Positions 34,600-46,696 of a stretch of DNA of 64,000 bases are shown here, in pieces (the first letter of the stretch is position 1; each line of letters starts with the position of its first letter). The stretch spans positions 1 through 64,000 of the forward strand of contig JBAKBP010003155.1 in the NCBI GenBank assembly GCA_037953745.1. The letters run 5' to 3'. Below the pieces are notes generated by a model. That model worked only from the letters and a program-made list of their open reading frames with translations, did no database searches and was not told the origin of the DNA. Made by a program: the position numbers and the translations under genes. The DNA comes from Lithodes maja. Its lineage: Eukaryota > Arthropoda > Malacostraca > Decapoda > Lithodidae.

Positions 34600-35500
34600 T
34601 TATGTATGTCAAACGATTATATATTTTCCAACCTATTTAATGAATTGCATGCAAGTAAATATAACAAAATATTCATCAACATAAATGTATGTTTGAAAAA
34701 TTATAAAATGCAAAATGAAGACTAAACAATTGGTACATATACTGACTAAAGACAAATATGGGAAATTAATATAGTAAAATTATAAATGGCAATAAAAACA
34801 CCATAAACTATTCTATTGAATTTGGTTACAAAAGTCTTCTTCATCATACTAAACGTATATGAAAAATTACAAGATACTAATGCAAGCCTATTAAAATGTA
34901 AGATATAATGACTAAAGACAAACATGAGAAAATAAAATATTAAAATTATCCATGCAATAAATTCACCATAAACTATGATATTGAATTTGGTTATTAATAT
35001 GTGTTTATACATGAAATAGGCTATATTGATTGATAAACCAAACACATATATCTGGAAATTCATGAACACAATACTCGAATGATAAACAAATTAATTATAG
35101 ACAGAAAAAACCTGTATATTATCAAGTAACAAAAAACATATAAATATTGGAGGATGAGGACAGAAATTCTTTAAAAAATATAAGAACATATCATGAAAAC
35201 AAAAAAATTATAAATATACAGTATATCTTTCGGAAGTTGATTATATGTTATTAGAAATAATGTTCTTCTGAAGATAGTTACCCAATTAAATGAATGCCTG
35301 TCTAAGGTAGTGGTAAATTAATTTAATTTTCTACCTACTTGAACCATAACATATATTTATTATATGCATATGGATGTTGAAAACGCATTAAATACCAATC
35401 ATGGTATTTCTAGGAACATAAGATAATTGCCTACGGAATAATATTTCTTTGCTATTAGCCCTGTGGCAAACATAAGAAAATGAAATATTAATATTTACAT
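34600..35500. repeat. AT-rich region with a diverged repeat of about 168 bases
   Basis: A segment starting TGACTAAAGACAAA recurs at about 34742 and 34911, each followed by an ACCATAAACTAT and TTGAATTTGGTTA block. A weaker start may lie near 34686. The open frame at 34746-35069 (minus) follows this repeat and is not a credible gene. Confidence 0.5.
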
Positions 35501-35519
35501 TTTTAGTAGGCTTGTTCAC

Positions 35520-36850
35520 CAGGTTGGTCAGTGGAAAGAGAGGAGAGCCATTGGCGGTGGTGACTGGTGAGCATTACAATCTCCAAGGATGGAGATTTCT
35601 GCGAAAGGAGAGATGGATAGAATGTGTTCCACTTTAGAAGTTAGATATTAAATTTTGGATATTCAGTAGAATTAGGGGAAAGATAAACAGCGCAGGAATA
35701 TTTAGTTTGAGAGTGTCAAGAAAGCTTTAGCCAGAGAGTTGAGAATTCATATCATAATACCAAAACCATACTCCACAATTCGTCAGGCTCTTGAAAGTCG
35801 GTAATTGAAGATACGCTTCCTGTCTGTCAAGTCTCTCATTGGGTATGGTTTCACAAACCAGGTGTGCAATGAGAAGGCAGTATCTCCAATAATGAAGTAT
35901 GGTGTTGATTCATTGTCGTTTTAAAGTGGTTCCGGTGCTGGCAAACCAAGGTCATTCCTCTCCAACAGTTGCCACAGGAGGTGTGTTTAGGAAATTAACA
36001 AACCTCCATCTGACGATGATCCCTCGGCACCAACGTCACAGTAGAGAAACTTGTAGTCAGCATCTACCAGGGCATGCAACACAATGGAGTGTTAACCTTT
36101 GTTATGTTGTTTGTGTAGTTGTAATTGAGCGAAGCACCTTTGGGAGGTTGTCTAATTGCCAAAAAAATTCCATCTAAAGCGCCTAGGGCATGTTGAAATT
36201 GCCATTTTTTTGGTGAACAGGTCTACAACTGGCTTCCACTCTTCAGATGTGATTGGACAATTAACCACTTCATCCATGTACACTTGTACAATGGCCTCAC
36301 ACACCTCTGGCACAATTTTGGAGAAAGTGTTGAGTGTTATCCTGAAAATATATTGTAGATTCTTATAGCCGTTGCCAGTTGCAAGGTATCGTATCTGACA
36401 GCCAAACGTAATCCAGGTTGATAGGCTTTCCTCATATATGTGTCCTATTTGGTTATCAATTGTCCAACTTTCCCAAAGATCTCTTTCAAGAGGGCTGGCT
36501 CCATTCTTATTAAAAAACAAAAAAAATTGCAGGGTCCTGTGCTTACATTTCCTTCATTAGGTTCTCGTCACACCCAACTTTTTTCGCCATAAAAGCCATG
36601 GCCTTCTGCACACCAACCGCTGTTTCTGCTTCTTCCTTTTTTTCTCCATTTCCACCTCCTTGACTTGCTGCTCATATAAAACAGCTAACAAACGCAGCTG
36701 CTGAGTTGCAATATCACATTGCAGCCGCAGTAATTTTAAATCACGTCTGTCCTGCATAGACATTGATGAGACTTGACAAGTACGTGCGAAGGTTGGTGTG
36801 AGAATGGTGTGTGAACCTTGAAAATGCTGTATATTTATCAGCAAATAAGG
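35520..36850 (-). pseudogene. PIF/Harbinger-type transposase relic
   Basis: On the minus strand an N-terminal segment has the RPWLL-x-RKKLG motif typical of Harbinger proteins (near 36590). After a frameshift comes QIRYLATGNGYKNLQ, then an IVPEVCEAIVQVYMDEV stretch and PITSEEWKPV, the usual run leading into the DDE nuclease of this superfamily. The nuclease part to about 35520 is recognisable only in pieces, with stops and frame changes, and the catalytic acids cannot be placed safely. The companion Myb-like protein and the terminal repeats were not found. Confidence 0.7.
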
Positions 36851-37663
36851 GGGGGGGGGGGCATAATTACCTGATTACAATTAGAGAGTCTCGCATTACC
36901 ATCGTTCACTGTCCGCGACATTGCCGACATGTCAGCAACAGTGTTGGCAACGATTATCCGAGAAATAGTCCAATGATCGCATGAAGTCGTAATGTACCGG
37001 CTGCCTGAAATTCAAGTTTCACTGTTGTTGCTGTTGATGTTCCCCAGGCTGTCTGTTCGAACAGCCCCAAGGTCCCGAGCAAGACCAAGGCCATAAATGA
37101 GCGCCCCTACAAAACCCTCCCTGCTTACCACTAATAAAGCCCGGGTGACCGAAGCCACTCCAAGGCAGGGAGCTGAGGAGGGTGCGGAAACGCCCGGGAA
37201 ACCAAAGTCCCACCCAAGGCCATGTGCCCCTCAGCAATTATGAAGGGAAAGTGGAGGGGCAAAGGAAAAAATTGTGACGCTTTGGCTCCCCAATCCACGG
37301 AATAGATGCCGTCACTTGAGATCTAGAAAATATATAAGTAAAAGGAACAGTCAGAGTAAGCTATGGGTATGACAGAGATCTCTCAGCTCTCACTCTGATA
37401 GAAAATCCCATCACCACATGACTAGAATCCAATCCTTTCAGCATCAGCTAGGAAAGGCCCTAGAAAGCCGCCTTTAGCAGGGGGATACCTCCCCTATTTC
37501 AACTCCTTTCGGGGTTGGGCACCCGTCCAATGTTGTTGCCAACGAAATCAGCGAGCAATCGCATATGTTGCCGACGATGTTGCTGATTATCGCCAAACAT
37601 GTTGCCGAGTGCTCGGTGACAATCTTATTTTAACGGTCATCATTAGAAAATCGTTCCAATTCG
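36851..37663. other. Unassigned stretch, possibly Harbinger flank plus a GC-richer insert
   Basis: Variants of a TTGCCGACATG/TTGCCGACGATG motif lie on both sides of a GC-richer block (37019-37500), so that block may be an insertion into a terminal region. No family was recognised. Confidence 0.3.
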
Positions 37664-37757
37664 TTGCGAAAGTCAGACGACAAGCAGTCGATGAACAAAA
37701 ATCGGGTCGAGTCATTAACGTGGGAAAGCCTCTTAAATACTGTACACTATTTTTCAG

Positions 37758-37882
37758 GGTATAGATTTCCAAATCCTTCCCTGGTGCTGTCCCTGGACAA
37801 CTGGGCATATGAACTACCTGGAGCTCTCATGACGCATGAATGGCATCATCTCTGTGCTGGATTTCAAGACAACATCTCACAA
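37758..37882 (+). CDS. Possible single internal exon, LamG/pentraxin-like
   Basis: A polypyrimidine stretch ending TTTTTCAG precedes the segment and GTCAGT follows it, so both splice sites are plausible. The 125-base exon encodes a piece with YRFPNPSLVLSLDNW and then THEWHHLCAGF. The EWHHLC motif is characteristic of LamG/pentraxin-type beta-sandwich domains, where it precedes the next strand. No neighbouring exon was recognised, and flanks are repeats, so it may be a lone exon in a long intron-rich gene or a relic. It is the best candidate for host coding sequence in the left two thirds of the window. Confidence 0.4.
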
Positions 37883-37902
37883 GTCAGTAACATTGATACC
37901 TT

Positions 37903-37906
<4 letters not shown>

Positions 37907-37954
<48 letters not shown>
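37907..37954. repeat. (AT)n microsatellite
   Basis: Uninterrupted AT dinucleotides. Confidence 0.95.
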
Positions 37955-37956
<2 letters not shown>

Positions 37957-37959
37957 AGG

Positions 37960-38907
37960 TAAAATCACAAATACGTGTGATCAAATTATGTAGTAAAACT
38001 CGCTAGGAAAATTGAAACAATAGAACACCAAGCTTTCGTCTATTCTCTCAAGACATCTTCAGGGTAATACAAGAAAACAGGGGGAGAGTGAGGCTTAAAT
38101 ACCCGTCCTAAATCATCTGTGAGTTGCTAACTAGCATATAAATACAAAAGGTGTTGCCTGCCTACTGCCTGTTGCCATATTTTGAGGAACACACTTATTT
38201 TATATACAAAATATATGTACATATATACATTGAAATGTGCCTAACAATACAATCTAATCATATATACAATTTGATGCACATCAATGAACTTGCAGATCCC
38301 TTTCAAACTGTTATCGTAACTTATGTAAATATGAAGAAATACATATACCTGTAGAAATACATATAATTACATATGCATACACATATACAAGCATACTGTA
38401 TACACCCATACATTACATACATACAAATACAAATTACATATATAAGAACAAAAGAGAAATGGGAGTCTGCAAAAAACCGATTGGTCACACAAGGCAAATT
38501 CTTCCCACACCCAACCCTAATTATAAGGCCGAATTATAGGGCCAACTCACTAATACTATGGACCCTGGGGACTGACCTTCCCAAAATGATCAGATCAACA
38601 TAAGGATAAAAGGAGTCTGTAGAAAGCCGAATAGCCCACACCTGGCATATCCCCCTCACAACTAAACAGTATATAAATTATACATAAACACACATACAGT
38701 ATATACACACACCTACATACACACACACATATACTGTATACATACATAAACATACATATATACAATAATTATTATAAAACAAAACAAAAACAAAGGAAAT
38801 ACATAGTGATCATACCTCATGTGTATAGTATTAATAAGATACCTAACTATCTAATACTATGAGGATAGACCTCACAAAAAGGGTCATATGTCAAACTACA
38901 AGCTGTT
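37960..38907. other. Repeat-rich non-coding stretch, perhaps 3' part of the Penelope relic
   Basis: Holds runs of ATACATATACA low-complexity sequence and two copies of a dispersed GGAGTCTGCA(G/A)A-AA-CCGA motif (near 38460 and 38608) that also occurs near 44440, 44665 and 44885. Confidence 0.4.
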
Positions 38908-40163
<1,256 letters not shown>

Positions 40164-40341
40164 TACATATATATTATATATATATAGTATATACATATAC
40201 TGTATATATATATATACAGTATATACTGTACATACGGTCTATTATTACTATTATTTTTTTTTTTTTTAGAAAACATCGCAGTACAATTAAATATAAGGGG
40301 ATGAAAAGTACGTCCGAGTATCTTTTTATATATTCTTTTCT

Positions 40342-42378
40342 ATGTGGATGAGGGACACAAAAGACAGAATAGCCTGTGACGAGTGCCTCCCTCAAAGTTG
40401 AAAGAGTGACAGGGCCAACATCAAGGCCAGTTTGAGCAAAAACGTCGGAACACACGGAGTTTGAAACAATTTAAGACATAGGATGAGGGGAAGATGTATT
40501 CAGGGAGAGAGTTCCAAAGCTCAGCTGTTGAGTAGAAGAAAAAGTGGGAATATTGTTTTACTCTTGGATTGGAAAGTTGCACAGAGTAGGGGTGGGATTG
40601 TGCTGCAAGACGAGTGCTACATACTCTACGTAGAGGAGGTAGTATACAATGAGAGAGCTTTGAGGAACACGGATCATTGTAATAGTGGTATAATAGTGAG
40701 CGATCCAACATTGTGGCGTAGAGAGAGATATTGCAAAGAGTCAGTGAGTGGATGAGAGTTAATGAGAAGAAAGTCTTTATTTTCTACTTTTTCAAGTAGT
40801 GTTGTGTAAGAGGATCCTCCCCATACATGAGAACAATACTCAGTACATGATGCACTGTGCCCCTGTACAAAGAGCAAGTAGCTGTGCAGGGGTAAAGAAC
40901 CCCCAGAGGCAGTTGAACACACCTAAATTCTGGGAAGCTGTTTTTAGCAAGGGCGGTAATATGGTCTTTCCAAGTGAGATCAGAAGAAAAGGACTGTGGG
41001 AGTTCTTGTCAGGTAAATAAATGGAAAAATTGGATTTTGGAAGCATTGAAAACAACAAGATTTTCTCTGCCCTAATCAGAAATGGTTGACAGGTCAGAAG
41101 ATACGTGTTCTATGGCATCCTCACATGAATATTAGAGTGATTGCTTGAAAAACTAGTTGAATATTGTAAGGTAGAGTCATCAGCATATGAATGTATATGA
41201 CTGGAGGTCCAAATAAATATTATATATAAATATTACAAATATTATAATGATAATTGAAAATAGAACACAACCCTGAGGAACATCGGAGTTGATAGGTTGA
41301 GGAAGTAAACGATGGTCGTCCACACCCGCAGCATGGAATGGCCAGAAAGGAAACTAGAGATAGAGGGATAGAAACCGAAGGAGGGTAGTTTAGAAATTAG
41401 AGATTTGTACCAGACTCTATCAAAGGCCTTCGATATGTGTAGCGCAATAGAAAAGGTCTCACCGAAATCCCAAAAGGAGAATGACCAAGAGTTAGTAAGA
41501 TATGAAAGAAGACCAGCAGTAGAGCGACCCTTGAGGAAGCCATACTGGCGATCTGAGAGTAGAATAAGTGAAGAGAGATGCTCAAGAAATTTGGAAGTAA
41601 GAATAGTTTCAAAAACTTTGGAGATGCAAGAAATTAGAGCAATTGGGCGATAGGGGAGGTGTGGTGGAGTGGTCTTGCCACTGGCCTGGTAATCCAAAGG
41701 TCCCGGGTTCAAATCCTGATGTATCAATGGGAAGATATTATTGGGATGGAATTTGTGCTGTACCTAGTATCAGTGCATTACCACAAAGCCCACCGAAACG
41801 TCAATAAAATACCCTCATTGTTCCCTGATTAAATAGCACTGTATGAATATTCCCATATTCAAAATATGCTATAGGGGTGCAATGCCTGGTGAGTTATCTG
41901 CTCAACAGGTGGCGTTGTGTGTGTGTAAGTGTGAGAGTCCGAGTGTAGAGGGTGAGACAGTGAAGCACGGGAACGAGATGGCTTCAGAGATGGGGTCGTT
42001 TCGGGCCATGAGTGAGCACCGTGCCTCATGTGAAGGCAAGATGGCAGGTGCTCGTTGTACTCTATGTGCTTCACATGTCTCACTCCCTAGACTGGAACAA
42101 GACCTCACGGGCTTCACTGTTCATTGTAAAGCGGTGAATGTTAAGGCTCTCAGCCTATGCCCGAGAGGAAGTAAGTTGGAATATAGAAAAAAAAAAAAAA
42201 AAAAAAAAAAGTTGGAGGGTTGAGAGTGGTCACCCTTCTTTGGGACAGGTTGAACGAGAGCAAACTTCCAACAAGAAGGGAAGACATTAGAGGAGAGACA
42301 GAGGCGGAAGAGTTTGCCTAGGTAGGGAGTCAATGCGGAAGCACAGTTTTTTAGTACAACAGGAGGAACACCATCCAT
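40342..42378 (-). mobile_element. LINE copy 2, 5'-truncated, split by a SINE
   Basis: The same family as the LINE at 700-4392. On the minus strand it starts near 42378 within the RT (DGVPPVVLKNC), is interrupted by a SINE just before YRPIAL, and goes on through SKAFDRVW, the C-terminal LWNSLPE region and the 3' end near 40342. Many frameshifts and stops make it a relic. It supplies the uninterrupted version of the site where a MITE entered LINE copy 1. Confidence 0.82.
41657..42210 (+). mobile_element. tRNA-derived SINE inserted in LINE copy 2
   Basis: The head has an A box TGGTGGAGTGG (41662-41672) and a B box GGTTCAAATCC (41706-41716) at normal spacing for an internal RNA polymerase III promoter. 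A non-coding body and an A tract (about 42186-42210) follow. The LINE resumes directly after the A tract. A target duplication is not evident. The body is long for a SINE, so it may be composite. Confidence 0.6.
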
Positions 42379-43530
42379 TACACTCCATCATACTACTTTA
42401 CACTCCAAAGTACTCCTTTACAGTCCGTCTGCGAAAAGCCCTATATTTCTTTCTCACTTTCTCTCATCCTCATTCCCCATCTCGTTCTTTTGTTTATTAA
42501 ATTTCCTTGACATGTTTAGTTTGGCCACTCGAGTTATGAATGAATAAAATAAACTTGTATATTAAATTATGTATATTCCCTCCATATTCTAATTTAATTT
42601 ATTTCTTATTCACTGCTGTTGTATACAGTACTATTCGTTTATCATAATGCTGCCCTAGGTTCACACTACTATTTTTCATCTTCTCTCCTTCTTCATTCCC
42701 TATACCTCCATTTCTTTGTATATTAAATTTCCCTCTCCGTGCAGTGATTGAATGACTTCTATTGGGAGACTGCCTCCTGAAAATGTTCAATGGTTCAAGT
42801 TTCCTTGGCTCTGATAATTTACAAGCCAGGGCGAGTTTTAGTGAGCGATAAGAAAGTGGAATGACCTGACAAGCAATATATAATACATCCCTTTTTTTAA
42901 ACTGTCTTATCTTTTATCTCTTTCCTTTCTTTCCTTCCATTTCTTTCTTTTATTCATATTTCCTCTATTTCTTTAATGTGTCTTCTTGTTTTATATCTTT
43001 TTTAATATAACTATGATATTATTTACAATATGTATTTCATGAGGTAATACTTTCTCATGTTCTGTGGTTCTCATGGTCAAAGAGTTATACAAATATATAT
43101 ATTCGAGCTTTACTAATAAACCAATTTTAGGTGGGGAAATTGGCTTGTGTTGTATGGTCGCTCATTTATGTCCCTAAATACAGTATATGTCTCCTGAGGC
43201 ATGGTCATTGAAGTTGGTACAACACTCCGTATTACTCTGTACGTGAACGGAATTATATTCCTATATACTCGGATTGGCTCCGTTGTACTCTGTTGAACTC
43301 GGCATACATAACCGACTGCACACCCCTGACGAACTCTGTTAGGAAACGGAGTAGGACAGAGCGTTACTCCATCCTAGTCTGTCCTATTAAGGCAATTGAA
43401 TAAACAAAAGAACTGGAGATGGGGAATGAGGATGGAGAGAAAGTGAGAGAGAAAAGTAGCGCTTTTTGCAGATGGAGTGCAAAATATTATTTAGGAGTGT
43501 AACAGAGTATGATGGAGTGTAAGGGAGTTA
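42372..43530. repeat. Inverted-repeat element with ACTCC/GGAGT-rich arms
   Basis: The left arm (about 42372-42510) and the right arm (about 43385-43530) are inverted copies. Landmarks on the right are AACAAAAGAACTGGAGATGG, GGGAATGAGGAT, GAGAAAGTGAG, TTTTGCAGATGG and GTATGATGGAGTGTAA, each met in reverse complement on the left. The spacer is AT-rich and non-coding. Confidence 0.7.
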
Positions 43531-43910
43531 TTAGGACTCAGTAGGAGTTGAAACAGAGTTTATCAGACTTTTCACACTCGGTACCCAAATTTCGAACAAG
43601 TTTAGGAGCCTTCCCACATCAAGGAGTGTGGAGCCGACTGTTACCGAGTAGTGACTCTGTATGAACTTGCCATGGACTCCTGGAGATAGTCTGTCGTACC
43701 CCTAAAGAGTCTGTAGCACCTCCAATGAGTCGGTTGCACCCCGCAAACATTTTCAAACTTGTTTGAAATTTGGGTACCGAGTGTGAAAAGTCGGATAGAG
43801 TCGGTTTCAACTCCTACCGACCCCTAATAACTCTGTCCGAGTTTTAATCAGTCTTGATGACTCCTAACAAGTCTGTTATACTCTGTTGTGTCGGAGTGCA
43901 ACGGAAAATA
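43480..43910. repeat. Second inverted repeat overlapping the first
   Basis: Arms about 43490-43605 and 43755-43905; shared landmarks are AGGAGTTGAAAC, TTTTCACACTCGGTACCCAA and ATTTC-AACAAGTTT. The loop carries the CTTCCCACATCAAGGAGTGT motif that returns inverted near 45340 and 45460. Confidence 0.7.
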
Positions 43911-44339
43911 TTGGAGTGTCACAGACTAGAACAGACTAAAACAGACTAAATTCTGTATCACTCCACCAAAATGTCAAAATGTAAACTGGTTCAAACCAAC
44001 TGTTAACGACTACTATGACAGAGTGTTTACTACTGTAACAGAGTTTAGTCAGTTGGTAAAAGAGTAGGAAAAAATACAATCCGAGTCCAACAGACAACAC
44101 AAAAATATAATTAGGAAAAGGTCCTGGCAGGATGCTGAACCTCCTACCCCCACACACCCATGCTCGCGGCTCGCCACAGTTATCTCTCTGAACAGTCACA
44201 GTTTACAGATGTAAGGACTGTGGAAACAGTCTCAAGCACGTCCTCCTCGACTCACCACCGCCATGTCACTTAATAGCATCAATGGTATACACATTAGTAG
44301 GTTTCACAGATTCAATAGTATATAATACACGCATATAAT

Positions 44340-44925
44340 AAAATTTGAGCTGGTAATCTTGCAGTTATTATGCTTTACTACTTATAAATAAATTCAAGAA
44401 CCTGCTGGTTACCATATTTTCTCTATTAACATAACATAAAAAAAGGAAGTCTGCAGAGAGGCGATTGGCACACACTAGGCAGATCCCTTTCAAACACAAC
44501 CCATCGCTTCCATAATGCTGTCATGTCTTTCCCGCCAAAACTCCCGCCGATCGCTTCCTGATCTAATGAGGATCGTCTCACAATAGCCAGAGAAAAGGAA
44601 ACAAATAGGTAATCGGATCTTAAAAGGGCTAGGCTAAAATTAATAAGGTAGGCTTACATAAGAACATAGGAAATGGGAGCCTGCAGAAAGCCAATGGGCC
44701 CGCACAAGGCAGATGCTTCTCACACTCAACCCTAATTATAAGCCCAACTCACTAACAAACTAACTTATGTACACTCATAATTATGATAACATTTGAACAG
44801 GTTATCTTGCAGTTGTTATGCTTTACTACTTATAAATATACTCAATAACCTGCTGGTGGCCATCTCTCTATTTACATAACATAAACACACGGAAGTCTGC
44901 AGAGAGGCGGTTGGCACACAGAGTG
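44340..44925. repeat. Direct repeat of about 140 bases, spacing about 441
   Basis: The block with ATCTTGCAGTT, GTTATGCTTTACTACTTATA and AACCTGCTGGT occurs at 44350-44480 and again at 44795-44925, each followed by GGAAGTCTGCAGAGAGGCG. The stretch between holds another copy of the dispersed GCAGAAAGCC motif. Confidence 0.65.
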
Positions 44926-44929
44926 TTAG

Positions 44930-45490
44930 TCTGTCCTAGTCTGTCTTACTCTGTTCTATCCCGTTTTATTCTGTAATGACTCCGATATACTTGGCATGTA
45001 TAACCGACTGCACTCTGTCACACTTCTGACAAAAACTCTGTTAAAACACAGACTAGGACAGAGTGTTACTCTGTCCTAGTCTGTCCTACCCCGTTTTACT
45101 TGGTGTATTTATCCCACTCTGAAGCATTCGGTGCCATTTCTCCCAGAATAGCACAGACTTGACACTCCTAGAGACTCCGTTTGAAAAGTCCTTGATGTGG
45201 GAAGGCCTCTTTTGAAAAAATGTGCACCACCCAGGAGTGCAACAGACTCATGGGGAGTGCTACAGCCTATTTAGGGGTACGACAGACTATATCCAGGAGT
45301 CCATACAGAGCCACTACTCTGTTACAGTTGGTACCACACTCCTTGATGTGGGAAGGTCCCTTAGCTACTGTTCTACCCCGTCTTACTCGGTTAATTTGTC
45401 TCACTCAGCGCTATTTCTAGTGGAGTAGAACATAGTCGACACTCCTAGCGACTCAGCTCCAAACTCCTTGATGTGGGAAGGCCCCTTTAA
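44930..45490. repeat. CTGTCCTAGTCTGTC-rich block related to the inverted repeats at 43300-43910
   Basis: The first half (44985-45110) is a direct repeat of 43290-43390 (ATAACCGACTGCAC, then AGACTAGGACAGAG). The second half (45180-45480) is an inverted copy of 43605-43750, with CTTGATGTGGGAAGG repeated three times. Confidence 0.6.
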
Positions 45491-45647
45491 ACGTGAATTC
45501 CTACTTAGTTATTCAAGTTATAACCAAACTTTACCTTATAAATCTAAAAGGATACTTATAAGTTCTGCAAGAAGAGGGTCCATTTTAACATGGAAAATGA
45601 AAAACAAAAATAAATTCAGATTACAAAAATTAGGATACAAATAGGCA

Positions 45648-45861
45648 TAGACTACAGTAGACCAGGACTGGACACGAAAATGGAACTTTGCAGTAAGGGA
45701 CGCAAAATCGGAGAACGAACCCCCAAGTTCGAACCTTGAAACCGCGAAAATGTGATATTTTCGCTATTTCGAGGTTCCAACTTGGGGATTCGTTCTTCTA
45801 TTTTGGGTCCCTTACTGCAAAGTTTCATGTTCGTGTCCAGTCCAGATTTACTGTAGTCTAT
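45648..45861. repeat. Near-perfect hairpin of about 213 bases
   Basis: The arms meet at about 45757. From outside inwards both carry CATAGACTACAGTA, GACTGGACACGAA, CTTTGCAGTAAGGGAC and CGAACCCCCAAGTT-type blocks with few mismatches. The two copies could form one long hairpin if transcribed. Confidence 0.85.
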
Positions 45862-45909
45862 GAAATAGGTTATCTGAACGTTAAGAAAAATATGATAAAG
45901 GGACATGTA

Positions 45910-46057
45910 CAGTCGAGGTCATTAATTCTGATACATACATTTTCGAAGCTGTCTCGGTTTGAATTCAATCTCCTTATATATTATTTATCAGGTATTTGAA
46001 TTTTGGAGATTCATTTAATCAGATTGAGGCATGTATCAGAATTATTGACCGCGACTG
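45910..46057. mobile_element. Tc1/mariner-type MITE 1
   Basis: A 148-base element flanked by TA (45908-45909 and 46058-46059). Ends read CAGTCGAGGTCATTAATTCT and, inwards from the right, CAGTCGCGGTCAATAATTCT, both followed by GATACAT. Confidence 0.82.
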
Positions 46058-46059
46058 TA

Positions 46060-46273
46060 CAGTTGCCCACATAAGTTTTGTTCCTTGTTGTTATTTTATG
46101 TATGAAAGTAAAATAGTATGAATGGATTGCGGGTGGTGTTTCTCTTAATGATCAATTAATATCAGACGAGTTAACCAATGCATAAGGAAATCCACTTGTA
46201 ATTCAATCATAATTATGCATTATATTTCCCTATATAAGATCACAGAGAGTAGCATAACTTATGTGGGTAAATG
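46060..46273. mobile_element. Tc1/mariner-type MITE 2, directly adjoining MITE 1
   Basis: Flanked by TA (46058-46059 and 46274-46275), the first shared with MITE 1. Ends read CAGTTGCCCACATAAGTTTT and, inwards from the right, CATTTACCCACATAAGTTAT. No coding capacity. Confidence 0.75.
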
Positions 46274-46350
46274 TACATTCGTGGTCAGGAATTTCTAAAC
46301 ACTATTTGGTGGAGTATTTCTGATACACCGATGACGTATTTTGGAAAATC

Positions 46351-46690
46351 AATGCTCCTCAGAGCTTTCCCTGTGCATAACACCTCCTATTCGTAAGTAC
46401 GTGGTACCCATCTTGCAACACAATCCCACCCCTATTATGTTCAACTCTCCAACCAAAGAGTGAAACATTACTCTCAGTCTTTTTCTATTCAACAGCTGAA
46501 CACTGGAACTCTCTCCAAGAATCAGTCATTCCCTCTTCCTTTGACTTAAATTGCTTCAAACGCTGTGTATCCAGGTGTTTTGACTCGAACGTCCCTTGAT
46601 TTTGGCCCTGTCACTCTTTCAACTCTGGGGGAGGCAATCGATACGGGCAGTTCTGCCTTTTGTCTCCCTCACTCACTTAGGAAAAAACAA
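46351..46690 (+). mobile_element. LINE copy 3, 3' end fragment
   Basis: Matches the last 340 or so bases of LINE copy 1, including the equivalent of LWNSLPE and the tail GGCCCTGTCACTCTTTCAAC. Frameshifts are present. The minisatellite begins directly after its A-rich tail. Confidence 0.82.
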
Positions 46691-46696
46691 GAAAAA

